A stretch of DNA of 64,000 nt, from NCBI GenBank assembly GCA_002395835.1, contig DGVD01000016.1, forward strand, positions 1 to 64,000. The letters run 5' to 3'. This document shows, in pieces, positions 8,401 through 17,750 of the stretch. Position numbers and translations under genes: made by a program. The notes under the pieces were generated by a model. That model did no database searches, was not told the origin of the DNA, and saw nothing but the letters and a program-made list of their open reading frames with translations. The stretch comes from Bacteroidales bacterium UBA4293 (GTDB lineage: Bacteria > Bacteroidota > Bacteroidia > Bacteroidales > Bacteroidaceae). Each line of letters starts with the position of its first letter. Positions within the stretch are counted from its first letter, which is position 1.

Positions 8401-10449
8401 ATGGAAACATCGAAAAAGGAGAAGGAAATCATTCCGAAAGAAATTCTTTACAAATTTGCCATATTATTGGTAAGTGTCTTCTGCATTGTATATGTTCTCC
8501 CACGGGACAGCAAAAACAACATGCAATTTGAGGAAGGCTTACCATGGGGATATGGAACACAGATAGCTGAATTCGATTTCCCTATTTATAAAAGTGATGC
8601 TGTTGTCCAGCAAGAGAAAGACAGCATCATGGCAGAATTTACCCCTTATTGCCAGTTGGAAGACTCTGTGGCAAACAAACAAATTCGTGCTTTTCGTCAG
8701 AAATTATCTCAAATGCCAGATTTCACTTATTTTCAAAAACAGCTTTTGGAGGCGCAACTTACCGACATTTACGAGGATGGAGTTATCGAAGTAGATGAAT
8801 ATGCATCCATGGAAGACGACAATATCCAACAAATTATGGTATACAACAATAAAATGGCAACAAGAATTCCTTTCAGCCAAGTTTATACCACTAAGATGGC
8901 CTACGAAACCATGATGAACACCGATTCTCTTCATCTGAATAAAGCTGCTCTTCAGCGCTGTGACTTGGCAAGTATCATTATACCAAACTTGACTTATGAC
9001 ACCGAACGCAGTGAAGAAGTTCGCGAAGAACTTTTATCCAGCATCTCTTTAACTACTGGAATGGTGGTTGCAGGAACAAAAATAGTAGACCGAGGAGAAA
9101 TCGTAACTTCTAAAACGGCAGCTATTTTGGAGTCTTGGAAAAAAGAAAGCGAAAAACGTTCTTCTAGTAAAGAACAAAATTATTGGGTTCTCCTAGGCCA
9201 AATTATTTTTGTTACCCTTACTATTGGTAGCTTCATTCTATACCTGACTCTATTCAGGAATGACTATTTCAATGAACAACGCAAAATTATTTTGCTTTTC
9301 GGCATCATAGTTGTCTTCCCTGTATTAACAGCTTTAATGGTACGCCATAATTGGTTCAGCGTATATATTCTTCCATTTGCAATGGCTACTATGATGATAC
9401 GTATCTTCATGGATTCCCGAACAGCATTCATGGGAACCGTTATCATAGCCATGATTAGTTCCATAACCTTAAAATACCCCTATGAATTTATATTAATTCA
9501 AATCATGGCTGGTATCACCAGTATTATGGCACTTCGTGAATTGTCAAGACGTTCTCAGTTGATTAATGCAGCCTTTTTAATTACCCTAGTCAACATCGTG
9601 TTCTATTTCGGTTTTGAACTGATTCATGGAAATGATTTGGATAAGTTGGACATAAATATGTATAAATACCTCTGTATCAACGGAGTGTTCCTCCTCTTTA
9701 CTTATCCATTACTTTATATCATTGAAAGAGTCTTCAAGTTTACATCCGACGTTACCTATGTAGAATTGTCTAATATCAGTTCTCCTTTACTGCAACGAAT
9801 GTCAGAAGTTTCCCCTGGAACCTTTCAGCATAGTATGCAAGTTGCAAATCTGGCAGCAGAGGTTTCAAAAAAAATCGGTGCGAAAACACAGTTGGTACGT
9901 ACAGGTGCCTTGTATCACGACATTGGCAAAATTAACAATCCTGCCTTTTTTACAGAAAACCAAGTTGGTGTGAACCCTCACGACTCTTTTAGTGAACTTC
10001 AAAGCGCACAGATTGTCATCAACCATATTAATGATGGTATAAAATTAGCAGAAAAGTATTCTCTTCCACAGGACATTCGTGATTTCATTACTACTCACCA
10101 TGGTACAGGAGTTACTCGCTATTTTTACGTTAAGTACAAAAATGAACATCCGAATGAGGAAGTTGATATAAGACTTTTCTCTTATCCGGGCCCAGAACCA
10201 TTCAAAAAAGAACATGCCATTGTCATGATGGCCGACTCTGTTGAAGCAGCTTCACGTTCTTTACCTGAATACACCGAAGAATCTATTGGAAATCTTGTGG
10301 ATAAAATCATTGATCAACAGGTATCCGAGAATCATTTTAAGGAGTGTCCTATTACATTCAAAGACATTGCTGTAGCAAAGAGCGTCTTCAAGGAAAAGCT
10401 GAAAATTATCTATCACACCCGAATCGCTTATCCAGAACTCAAAAAATAA
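8401..10449 (+). CDS. 7TM-HD family phosphodiesterase (PgpH/YqfF-like)
   Basis: This 682-residue membrane protein has one N-terminal membrane segment (about 16-34), an extracytoplasmic 7TMR-HDED domain (about 50-250), about seven membrane helices (about 260-450) and a cytoplasmic HD domain. H477 (FQHSMQV) and H506-D507 (LYHDIGK) supply the metal site, with later HH in THHGTG. Characterised relatives (PgpH of Listeria) hydrolyse cyclic di-AMP, so that role is inferred here. The gene converges with priA, leaving 4 bp between stop codons. Confidence 0.9.
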   Translation: METSKKEKEIIPKEILYKFAILLVSVFCIVYVLPRDSKNNMQFEEGLPWGYGTQIAEFDFPIYKSDAVVQQEKDSIMAEFTPYCQLEDSVANKQIRAFRQKLSQMPDFTYFQKQLLEAQLTDIYEDGVIEVDEYASMEDDNIQQIMVYNNKMATRIPFSQVYTTKMAYETMMNTDSLHLNKAALQRCDLASIIIPNLTYDTERSEEVREELLSSISLTTGMVVAGTKIVDRGEIVTSKTAAILESWKKESEKRSSSKEQNYWVLLGQIIFVTLTIGSFILYLTLFRNDYFNEQRKIILLFGIIVVFPVLTALMVRHNWFSVYILPFAMATMMIRIFMDSRTAFMGTVIIAMISSITLKYPYEFILIQIMAGITSIMALRELSRRSQLINAAFLITLVNIVFYFGFELIHGNDLDKLDINMYKYLCINGVFLLFTYPLLYIIERVFKFTSDVTYVELSNISSPLLQRMSEVSPGTFQHSMQVANLAAEVSKKIGAKTQLVRTGALYHDIGKINNPAFFTENQVGVNPHDSFSELQSAQIVINHINDGIKLAEKYSLPQDIRDFITTHHGTGVTRYFYVKYKNEHPNEEVDIRLFSYPGPEPFKKEHAIVMMADSVEAASRSLPEYTEESIGNLVDKIIDQQVSENHFKECPITFKDIAVAKSVFKEKLKIIYHTRIAYPELKK

Positions 10450-10453
10450 AAAT

Positions 10454-12934
10454 TTACTGAGGATCTACGTCACAATATACTATTAAGGAACGGTCTCGTG
10501 TGCATATAGCCTTTTCTAAAGCACATAGGCTTTTCCTTACTTCTTGTATGGGAGCTGTTACCTCTATCTTTATGATAAGTTTGCGGATAAACAAATTTTG
10601 AAGCCTGGCAATGACTGGTTTGTCAGGGCCTAAAACACGTTCTTCTCCGAGTATTGTTTTTAGTTGCCCCGCCATCCATTGAGCCATTTTCTCCACATTT
10701 TCTTCTTTTCGATGCTTTAAATAAATAGATATCATCCGATAAAATGGGGGATAACGGAATGACCTTCGTTCCACCATCTGATCCTCATACATCCCTAAAT
10801 AATCATTATCAACAACCTGTTGTATGATTGGGAGTTGGGTGTTCCGAGTCTGCAAAATGACCAATCCACGATGTCCATGCCTGCCTGCACGACCTGCTAC
10901 TTGTGCCATCATCTGAAATGCTCGTTCATAAGAACGAAAATCAGGATAGTTCATCATCGTGTCAGCATCTAAAATGCCTACCACGCTGACATTCTCAAAG
11001 TCAAGCCCTTTCGTAACCATCTGAGTCCCTATGAGAATGTCTGTTTCACCCTTTTGGAAATCACTGATGATTTTTTCATAAGCCACTCTAGTACGGGTCG
11101 TGTCTAGATCCATTCTAGCCAGTTTCGCTTCCGGAAAAATGTCATGTATTAAGTCTTCTATTCGTTCAGTTCCATACCCTCGGTTCATGACTTCCTTGCT
11201 TTCACATGCAGGACAATGATGTGGGAACTGATACGTATACCCACAATAGTGGCAGGTAAGCATGTTCAATCCTCGATGATAAGAAAGACTTACATCACAG
11301 TGGATACATTTTGGAACCCATCCACAAACCTTGCACTCCACCATAGGGGCATAACCTCTTCTATTCTGGAAGAGAATGACTTGCTCTTTGTTCTCTAACG
11401 ACTGCCGGATGGCACTCAACAATGGTGCAGAGAAAGGGCCATTCATATACTTCTTTTTTTGCTGATCCCTAACATCTACTACTTGAATATTCGGCAATTC
11501 AAGGCCCTGATAGCGTTCTGTCAATGGCACGTATGCATATTTGCCCTGATTAGCATAATAGTAACTTTCCAGACTTGGAGTGGCAGTTCCCAAAAGTGAT
11601 TTTGCACCCAACTGAGCAGCTAAAACAAGTGCAGCATTACGTGCATGATACCTAGGTGCCGGATCCTGTTGCTTATAACTGGTTTCGTGTTCCTCATCTA
11701 TAATGACCAAACCTAAACGTTGGAATGGCAAGAATACACTGGAACGCACACCCAAAATAATGTCATAAGGTTGGTCTGAAAGTTGTTTTTGCCAGACTTC
11801 AACGCGAGTTGAATCTGGATATTTAGAGTGATACACTCCCACCCTAGCACCAAAGACCTGGCTTAACCGCTCTGTCAGCTGAGTAGTCAGAGCTATCTCT
11901 GGAAGCAGATAAAGGACCTGTTTCTTAGCTTTAAGTACCTCATTGATTAAATGAGTATATACCTCGGTCTTACCACTGGATGTCACCCCATGAAGAAGGC
12001 ATATATCTTTCTGTGAAAAGGCATTGAGGATACGCACGAATGCCTGGTTTTGCATGGGTGATAATTCTTTCAACTGAATCTCTCCTGATTGGGATGAATG
12101 CAGTCTTCCTACCTCATATGTATATAACTCCAGTATTTCTTTATCCAATAAGCCTTTCAAAGCGGTAAAGGAAGCTCCTGAATGTCGGATAAGTTCCTGA
12201 CGGGAAACCGGATGTACCATAGCAGTCTCCTCGTAAGAATCAAACTTTGCCAATTTGAGATACATTATGAGAATTTCTTGCTGCTTCTTAGCTCGTGCCA
12301 GTGATTCAATCTTCTCATTAATAACCGTTTCCCAGTCTTCTCTATGAAGCAGACTATCTTCTTGCACCAATCTCACCCGAATTTCAATTCTAGGTTTATA
12401 TGCCCTTCGGACTTCCTCTTTTAAGAATATTGCCTGCTTAGCTAATAAGGAATGAATGGCAGGCATGACATTCTTTACCCCTACCGACTTCTGCAACTGA
12501 AAGATAGTTTGCTCCTGATTCTGTGTCAATGAATCCCATATCCGTTGCTCTCGTGGGGAAAAGGTACATTCAGACTCAAATTCAGTGTTCAAGACCACTT
12601 TTGTCTCACTTTCCAGCTTCAAGCCTGACGGTAAAGCAGCACGATATACATCACCCAACTTGCAAATATAATAATTGGACAGCCATTGCCAGAACTTCAA
12701 TTGCTGGGGCAGTAAAATAGGGTAATCGTCTAATACCTCATAAATCTCCTTAACCTGGTAGTCCTGAGGGGGAGTATCATGCAACTGCATAACGATTGCT
12801 GTGTAGATTTTCTTTTGACCAAAAGGCACTATTACCCTACAGCCCACTCCTATCCTTCCCTGCAAATTTTGAGGAACGGAATAAGTGTAGCTATCGGCAA
12901 GCGACAAAGGTAGAATTACATCAGCATAAAGCAT
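10454..12934 (-). CDS. priA: Primosomal protein N', replication restart helicase
   Basis: This 826-residue SF2 helicase reloads the replisome at collapsed forks. It has an N-terminal DNA-binding domain (1-105), Walker A GVTSSGKTE near residues 316-324, the Walker B box DEEH, a zinc-binding insertion with paired cysteines (CKVCGWVPKCIHC, CHYCGY, CPAC) and the C-terminal helicase motifs GTQMVTKGLDF and QVAGRAGRHG. It starts 1 bp after the stop of the small outer-membrane protein gene and probably belongs to that transcript. Confidence 0.95.
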   Translation of the reverse strand: MLYADVILPLSLADSYTYSVPQNLQGRIGVGCRVIVPFGQKKIYTAIVMQLHDTPPQDYQVKEIYEVLDDYPILLPQQLKFWQWLSNYYICKLGDVYRAALPSGLKLESETKVVLNTEFESECTFSPREQRIWDSLTQNQEQTIFQLQKSVGVKNVMPAIHSLLAKQAIFLKEEVRRAYKPRIEIRVRLVQEDSLLHREDWETVINEKIESLARAKKQQEILIMYLKLAKFDSYEETAMVHPVSRQELIRHSGASFTALKGLLDKEILELYTYEVGRLHSSQSGEIQLKELSPMQNQAFVRILNAFSQKDICLLHGVTSSGKTEVYTHLINEVLKAKKQVLYLLPEIALTTQLTERLSQVFGARVGVYHSKYPDSTRVEVWQKQLSDQPYDIILGVRSSVFLPFQRLGLVIIDEEHETSYKQQDPAPRYHARNAALVLAAQLGAKSLLGTATPSLESYYYANQGKYAYVPLTERYQGLELPNIQVVDVRDQQKKKYMNGPFSAPLLSAIRQSLENKEQVILFQNRRGYAPMVECKVCGWVPKCIHCDVSLSYHRGLNMLTCHYCGYTYQFPHHCPACESKEVMNRGYGTERIEDLIHDIFPEAKLARMDLDTTRTRVAYEKIISDFQKGETDILIGTQMVTKGLDFENVSVVGILDADTMMNYPDFRSYERAFQMMAQVAGRAGRHGHRGLVILQTRNTQLPIIQQVVDNDYLGMYEDQMVERRSFRYPPFYRMISIYLKHRKEENVEKMAQWMAGQLKTILGEERVLGPDKPVIARLQNLFIRKLIIKIEVTAPIQEVRKSLCALEKAICTRDRSLIVYCDVDPQ

Positions 12935-12935
12935 A

Positions 12936-13526
12936 TTAAAACACTAGTAAAGCAGCTATCTTCCAATTATTTTTCGTCTTAATGGTCCCAGTCTCATAAT
13001 TAAACTCCGAAGTTTTTCCTGCATACTTCTTTTGGGGAATATTATAGTAGACTCCTATCTGCACATGATTCAGGAACCGGATTCCTCCTCCCAGATTCAC
13101 ACTTCTACTGTTTTTGTCGAAAGAAAAAGTCTGCGATAATACATCCCGACTCTCCCCTTTAATACGAGTGTCCCATTGATATCCTGCAGAGACATATAAT
13201 CCAACCAACCCCAATGGACTGAAATCATACTTCACATTCACGGGTATGGAGAAATAATTCACATCCAGTTCCTGATTATTCATCTCTATTTCTGTATGAG
13301 CATAATGTAAAGAACCGTCAATCTTCAACCCTAAAGGCAAATCGATTTCCAAAGTAGGCCCCGCAAACCAACCATCCCAGTTGGTTTTATGGAATACTTC
13401 AGAAGAAAACTCCATTTCTTTCATCAGCACACCTGTAGATGCACCCAACCTCAAAAACTGTGCTTTTGCAGGCTGAGCCATCCATAGTAATATTATAAGA
13501 ATACAGAAATGGAATATCCTTCTCAT
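12936..13526 (-). CDS. Small outer-membrane beta-barrel protein
   Basis: This 196-residue protein has a signal peptide ending at QPAKA-Q (about residue 22), then alternating hydrophobic/polar strands with glycine- and aromatic-rich turns, and it ends in the aromatic residue F. It resembles the eight-stranded outer-membrane beta-barrel (OmpA-type/PorT-like) families common in Bacteroidota. The specific function is unknown. It lies upstream of priA with a 1-bp gap, and tandem -7 boxes precede it. Confidence 0.75.
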   Translation of the reverse strand: MRRIFHFCILIILLWMAQPAKAQFLRLGASTGVLMKEMEFSSEVFHKTNWDGWFAGPTLEIDLPLGLKIDGSLHYAHTEIEMNNQELDVNYFSIPVNVKYDFSPLGLVGLYVSAGYQWDTRIKGESRDVLSQTFSFDKNSRSVNLGGGIRFLNHVQIGVYYNIPQKKYAGKTSEFNYETGTIKTKNNWKIAALLVF

Positions 13527-13549
13527 GTTTCACATCTGCTGAATATTTG

Positions 13550-13568
13550 CAAAGATAGAGCAAAAATA
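13550..13568 (-). promoter_or_regulatory. Tandem -7 boxes for OMP gene and priA
   Basis: The minus strand carries TATCTTTG (13550-13557) and, 3 bp further upstream, TATTTTTG (13561-13568). Both match TAnnTTTG. The outer one lies just next to the terminator of the upstream gene. Confidence 0.6.
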
Positions 13569-13569
13569 A

Positions 13570-13612
13570 CATAAAAACAGGAAAAGCCATAAAATCTTTT
13601 CCTGTTTTTATG
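13570..13612 (-). terminator. Terminator of GH3 gene
   Basis: This is a perfect 17-bp stem (CATAAAAACAGGAAAAG with its complement) around a 9-nt loop, located 32 bp after the GH3 stop. The A/T runs inside the stem could end transcription on either strand. Confidence 0.85.
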
Positions 13613-13643
13613 AATCGTTTAAAGCGACAGTCAGCCCTGACGT

Positions 13644-15947
13644 TTACAATGCCATGTCAGGCTTCAAGACGTCGTGGCACTTCTCGCTAAATGGCTTAGC
13701 TAGCTTGAAGGTACCGGTAGCACGGATGTCCTCACAGCTGGCACCGAACTTCACGGTGTAGTTTCCTGCAGGGGATTCCCAGCACTGGGTAGCCTCGTTG
13801 AAAGAAGCCAGTTCGTATGGGGTAACCTTCATGGTGAGGGTCTGGCTCTCGCCTGGCTGCAGCTCACGGGTCTTAGCGAAGGCCTTGAGTTCCTGTGCAG
13901 GCTTCTCCAGTCCGCCGGCAGGAGCTGATACGTAGAGCTGAACAGCTTCCTTACCTGCCACCTTACCGGTGTTGGTCACCTTGATGGATGCGGTGAAACC
14001 GTCCTTGGTAGCCTTCACTACTGGTGCACTGTAAGAGAAGGTAGTGTAGCTCATACCATAACCGAATGGGTAGGAAACTTCGATATTATTCGTATTGAAA
14101 TAACGATAACCGATGTTGATACCTTCCTTATGCAAAGTGTAATCGGTGTTCTGGATAGGCTGAGGATTTCTGCGGTTTACAGGAGCTGCAGGAAGAACAT
14201 TAGGATAATTCTGAGAAGATGGAACATCAGCCAAAGCTACTGGCCAAGTCATGGTGAGCTTTCCAGAAGGATTAGCCTTACCAGTAAGCACATCAGCTAC
14301 AGAGTTTCCACCTTCCTGACCTGGCTGCCATGCTAGCAAAATAGCATCTGGCATGCCCTTCCAAGAAGCGGTTTCCATTACGTTACCCATGTTCAAGATA
14401 ACGATAGCCTTTTTGCCCTGGAAATGGAATGCTTCACAAACGTCGACAATCATCTGACGCTCTACCTCACTCAAGTTGAAGTCATTAGCCTCTCTACGGT
14501 CGCTGCCTTCACCTGCCTGACGGCCTAAAGTGATGATAGCTACATCTGCTTCCTTAGCTTGATTCTCTATCAAATTACGACTAACCTCCATTTCTGGAAG
14601 CAGAGACTTGCCCCAACGGTTGCCTACACCATTGGCTGCTTTCTTAGCCTCTTCATAGCTCTTATATTTAAGGTAAAGATCCTGCAAAGTCTCAGTCACC
14701 TGAATACCTGCATTCTTCAAACCCTCCATCATACTTACGGTATAAGCCTTGTTCACATCACCTGAACCCGTACCACCTGCGATGAAATCATAAGAAGTAA
14801 TACCAAATACGGCAGCCTTCTTCACATTCTTCATTGGCAATGTCTCTGCATTGTTCTTTAGCAGAACCATACCCTCGGTAGCGCTCTGACGGGTAACAGC
14901 TGCGTGTGCCTTCAAATCTGGCTTGTTGCTAAACTTGTAACCCTTGAAACGAGGAGTCTTAACAATGTACTGAAGAATACGTTTTGCACAGATATCCACG
15001 TCGGATTCTGGAATAACACCAGCCTTAACCTTCTCTATCAAGTCATTAATCTGAGCCTGATTACCTGGTTCCATCAGGTCGTTTCCAGCATGAATCTGAG
15101 CTGCAGTATTACGCAAACCAATCCAGTCGGTCATAACGATGCCATCGAATCCCCACTCTTCACGAAGAACGGTAGTCAGCAATTCACGGTTCTCCTGAGT
15201 CAAAGGGCCATTCAGCTTGTTGTAAGATGACATAACTGTCCAAGGCTTACCTTCCTTCACTGCAATTTCAAATCCCTTCAGATAGATTTCACGGAGGGCA
15301 CGCTGAGAAACCACTTCATTCACACCGGTACGGTTGGTTTCCTGTGAGTTGGCAGCAAAGTGCTTGATGGAAGTACCTACATTATTACTCTGGATACCAC
15401 GCACATAAGCAGCAGCAATCTTACCGGTCACCACAGGGTCTTCTGAGTAATACTCAAAGTTACGTCCACACAAAGGAGAACGATGGATATTCATACCTGG
15501 AGCAAGCAGCACATCTGCACCATACTCCAAAACCTCGTTACCGATGGACTTACCTACTTCCTCTACAAGTTCCTGATTCCAAGTACATGCCAGGGCAGTA
15601 CCTACAGGGAAACCGGTAGCATAGAAAGTGTCTGTAGTTCCAGGACGAGTGGGCTGAATACGGATACCTGCAGGGCCATCAGCCAAGACGGTTACAGGAA
15701 TACCAAGGCGCTCATTAGGACGGGTCATACCTGCTGCACCGGGTACCAAATCGGCATGCTGACCTATCATGTCACCTGTTTCAGTAGACTGTGCTCTACT
15801 ATAACCGATACAAAGGGTTGCCTTTTCCTCCAATGTCATAGCCTTCAGTACGGCATCTACATTGTCGGCCTGTAATTTTACCTGCGCAGAAGCGGGAATA
15901 GCGCAAGCCACCAGCATTACAGAAGCTGCAAATAATTTGAATTTCAT
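13644..15947 (-). CDS. Beta-glucosidase-type glycoside hydrolase family 3 (copy 1)
   Basis: This 767-residue exported enzyme has a signal peptide (MKFKLFAASV...ASA-Q, about 22 residues), an alpha/beta TIM barrel, an alpha/beta sandwich and a C-terminal fibronectin III-like domain. The GH3 nucleophile is D274 (GIVMTDW); the acid/base is probably the Glu of AGEGSDRREA. KHF and RNFEYYSEDP are substrate-pocket motifs. Substrate cannot be fixed beyond beta-gluco/xylo configuration. The last 110-125 codons are nearly identical to the GH3 gene at 54390-56747 although the rest is only about 88% identical in a sampled block, which suggests gene conversion. The gene is GC-richer at its 3' end. It diverges from the M28 peptidase. 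Confidence 0.93.
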   Translation of the reverse strand: MKFKLFAASVMLVACAIPASAQVKLQADNVDAVLKAMTLEEKATLCIGYSRAQSTETGDMIGQHADLVPGAAGMTRPNERLGIPVTVLADGPAGIRIQPTRPGTTDTFYATGFPVGTALACTWNQELVEEVGKSIGNEVLEYGADVLLAPGMNIHRSPLCGRNFEYYSEDPVVTGKIAAAYVRGIQSNNVGTSIKHFAANSQETNRTGVNEVVSQRALREIYLKGFEIAVKEGKPWTVMSSYNKLNGPLTQENRELLTTVLREEWGFDGIVMTDWIGLRNTAAQIHAGNDLMEPGNQAQINDLIEKVKAGVIPESDVDICAKRILQYIVKTPRFKGYKFSNKPDLKAHAAVTRQSATEGMVLLKNNAETLPMKNVKKAAVFGITSYDFIAGGTGSGDVNKAYTVSMMEGLKNAGIQVTETLQDLYLKYKSYEEAKKAANGVGNRWGKSLLPEMEVSRNLIENQAKEADVAIITLGRQAGEGSDRREANDFNLSEVERQMIVDVCEAFHFQGKKAIVILNMGNVMETASWKGMPDAILLAWQPGQEGGNSVADVLTGKANPSGKLTMTWPVALADVPSSQNYPNVLPAAPVNRRNPQPIQNTDYTLHKEGINIGYRYFNTNNIEVSYPFGYGMSYTTFSYSAPVVKATKDGFTASIKVTNTGKVAGKEAVQLYVSAPAGGLEKPAQELKAFAKTRELQPGESQTLTMKVTPYELASFNEATQCWESPAGNYTVKFGASCEDIRATGTFKLAKPFSEKCHDVLKPDMAL

Positions 15948-15980
15948 AATTAGTATTTAGATTAAAGTGTATTCCATGTG

Positions 15981-15988
15981 CAAATTTA
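15981..15988 (-). promoter_or_regulatory. -7 box for GH3 copy 1
   Basis: TAAATTTG on the minus strand, 33 bp upstream of the GH3 start. Confidence 0.6.
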
Positions 15989-16065
15989 AAAAAAATACCT
16001 TTAAATGCCAAATATTCTGACAAAGGTTTTCCCCCGATGGCCTTGGGCAATTCCAAATTTCATGC

Positions 16066-16073
16066 TATTTTTG
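16066..16073 (+). promoter_or_regulatory. -7 box for M28 peptidase
   Basis: TATTTTTG, 22 bp upstream of the ATG at 16096. Confidence 0.65.
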
Positions 16074-16095
16074 CAACAAACAAATACTACCTACT

Positions 16096-17688
16096 ATGAA
16101 GTTCTATTTCAAGCTGATACTTTTGGCATTTGCCATAAGTTTCTCTACTCCCACATGGGCTCAGATTTTCCCTGAAGATGAAGCCGACTATCGTGAGTGG
16201 TGCAAGGTCATCAGTTCCGATGAGTTTGCAGGACGGAAACCGATGACTCCTTTTGAGGATAAAACCATCCACTATCTAGCCGATGAATTCAGGAAATTGG
16301 GGCTCCAGCCTGCTTACGGAGACAGCTATTTTCAGGAAGTGAAGGAAATCTCCACGTTCAGTCGTCCTCTCAAGAATAAAATCACCGTAAAGGGTGCCAA
16401 GGGAAAGACCGAACTGAATTTCCCAGACGACATCATGATTTGGACGGTTCGTGGGACGGACAAGGTGGTCATTCCTCAAACCGATTATGTGTTCTGTGGC
16501 TTCGGAATAGATGCTCCTGAATACCAGTGGAACGATTTTGAAGGTGTGGATGTGAAAGGAAAAATTGTCATTGCCATGGTAAATGACCCAGGTTTTTACA
16601 ATGAAAAGTTGTTCCGAGGGAAAAATATGACGTATTATGGACGTTGGATTTACAAACTGGAGCAAGCAGAGAAACTGGGTGCTGCGGGTTGTCTAGTTCT
16701 GCATAACACAGCAGCTGCCAGCTACGGATGGGATGTGTGCTGTGCCTCCCACCTTCAGTCCAACCTGGGACTTTGCGATGAAACCATGAATGCCAATGCT
16801 TTAGGTTTTAAAGGATGGCTTCACGAAAACGGATGTCGGAAACTGTTCAAGGCTGCAGGGCTAGATTTCGATGCTACCCTGGAGGCGGCCAAGAAACCTG
16901 GATTCAAACCTATCGTGCTGAAAGCAAAGAGTAACGTAACAATGAATGTTACGTATGAGGTGAAGCCTACCCACAACGTGGTGGCAGTTCTTCCAGGAAC
17001 CGACTTGAAAGATGAGTGCATCGTGTTCAATGCGCACTGGGATCATTTCGGTATCGGAAAACCTGTAAATGGAGATAGTATTTATAATGGTGCAGCCGAC
17101 AATGCATCGGGTATTGCTGGTATCATGCTCATTGCCAAGCGTTTCCAAAAGCTGCCTATCAAACCTCGTAGGAGTCTGGTCTTCATCTCTCCTACCAGTG
17201 AAGAAAGCGGACTTTTCGGTAGTCAGTACTATTGTGAACATCCGCTCTTCCCGATGAGTAAGACTGCTACTTGCATCAACTTCGACTGCATTGCACCTGC
17301 TGAACTCACGAAAGATGTCATTATTCTAGGTGGAGGTGAGAGTAACCTGGATGAAATGGTGATGTCTGCAGCTGCTGCTCAGGGAAGAATCGTAAACTTC
17401 GACAATGATAATACGGATGGATGGTTCTATCGGAGCGACCATTACAACTTTGTGAAGAAAGGGGTGCCTTGTCTGGTTATCAAGAACGGTGACCACCCTG
17501 TGAACCCCGATGGGCCTAGGGTGAAAGCTATGAAAGAATGGTACCACCAACCTTGCGATGAATACGAGGAAAATTGGGACGTAAGCGGTTCCTTGTCCCT
17601 GGTGAATGTGATGTATTCAGTAGCTGTTCAGATAGCAAACAGTGATGAAATGCCCAAGTGGAAACCTACTTCTGCAAACCACAGATAA
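16096..17688 (+). CDS. Exported M28 metallopeptidase with PA domain
   Basis: This 530-residue zinc aminopeptidase-like protein has a signal peptide (about 1-22, ending TWA-Q), a protease-associated (PA) insert (about 125-270) and an M28 catalytic domain (about 290-520). Co-catalytic zinc ligands are visible: His in NAHWDHFG, Asp in GAADNASG, the Glu pair in PTSEESGLFGS, Asp in NFDCIAP and His in YRSDHYNF. It probably releases N-terminal amino acids from peptides in the periplasm. It stands alone, with its own promoter box and terminator. Confidence 0.9.
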   Translation: MKFYFKLILLAFAISFSTPTWAQIFPEDEADYREWCKVISSDEFAGRKPMTPFEDKTIHYLADEFRKLGLQPAYGDSYFQEVKEISTFSRPLKNKITVKGAKGKTELNFPDDIMIWTVRGTDKVVIPQTDYVFCGFGIDAPEYQWNDFEGVDVKGKIVIAMVNDPGFYNEKLFRGKNMTYYGRWIYKLEQAEKLGAAGCLVLHNTAAASYGWDVCCASHLQSNLGLCDETMNANALGFKGWLHENGCRKLFKAAGLDFDATLEAAKKPGFKPIVLKAKSNVTMNVTYEVKPTHNVVAVLPGTDLKDECIVFNAHWDHFGIGKPVNGDSIYNGAADNASGIAGIMLIAKRFQKLPIKPRRSLVFISPTSEESGLFGSQYYCEHPLFPMSKTATCINFDCIAPAELTKDVIILGGGESNLDEMVMSAAAAQGRIVNFDNDNTDGWFYRSDHYNFVKKGVPCLVIKNGDHPVNPDGPRVKAMKEWYHQPCDEYEENWDVSGSLSLVNVMYSVAVQIANSDEMPKWKPTSANHR

Positions 17689-17702
17689 ACCTTCATCATA
17701 AA

Positions 17703-17740
17703 AAGAGAGGATGACCAGCTTGGCCATCCTCTCTTTTTTG
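17703..17740. terminator. Bidirectional terminator between M28 and trpB2
   Basis: AGAGAGGATG pairs with CATCCTCTCT around an 11-nt loop, with T6 after it and an A run before it. It serves the two converging genes. Confidence 0.88.
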
Positions 17741-17750
17741 TATCTATAAA

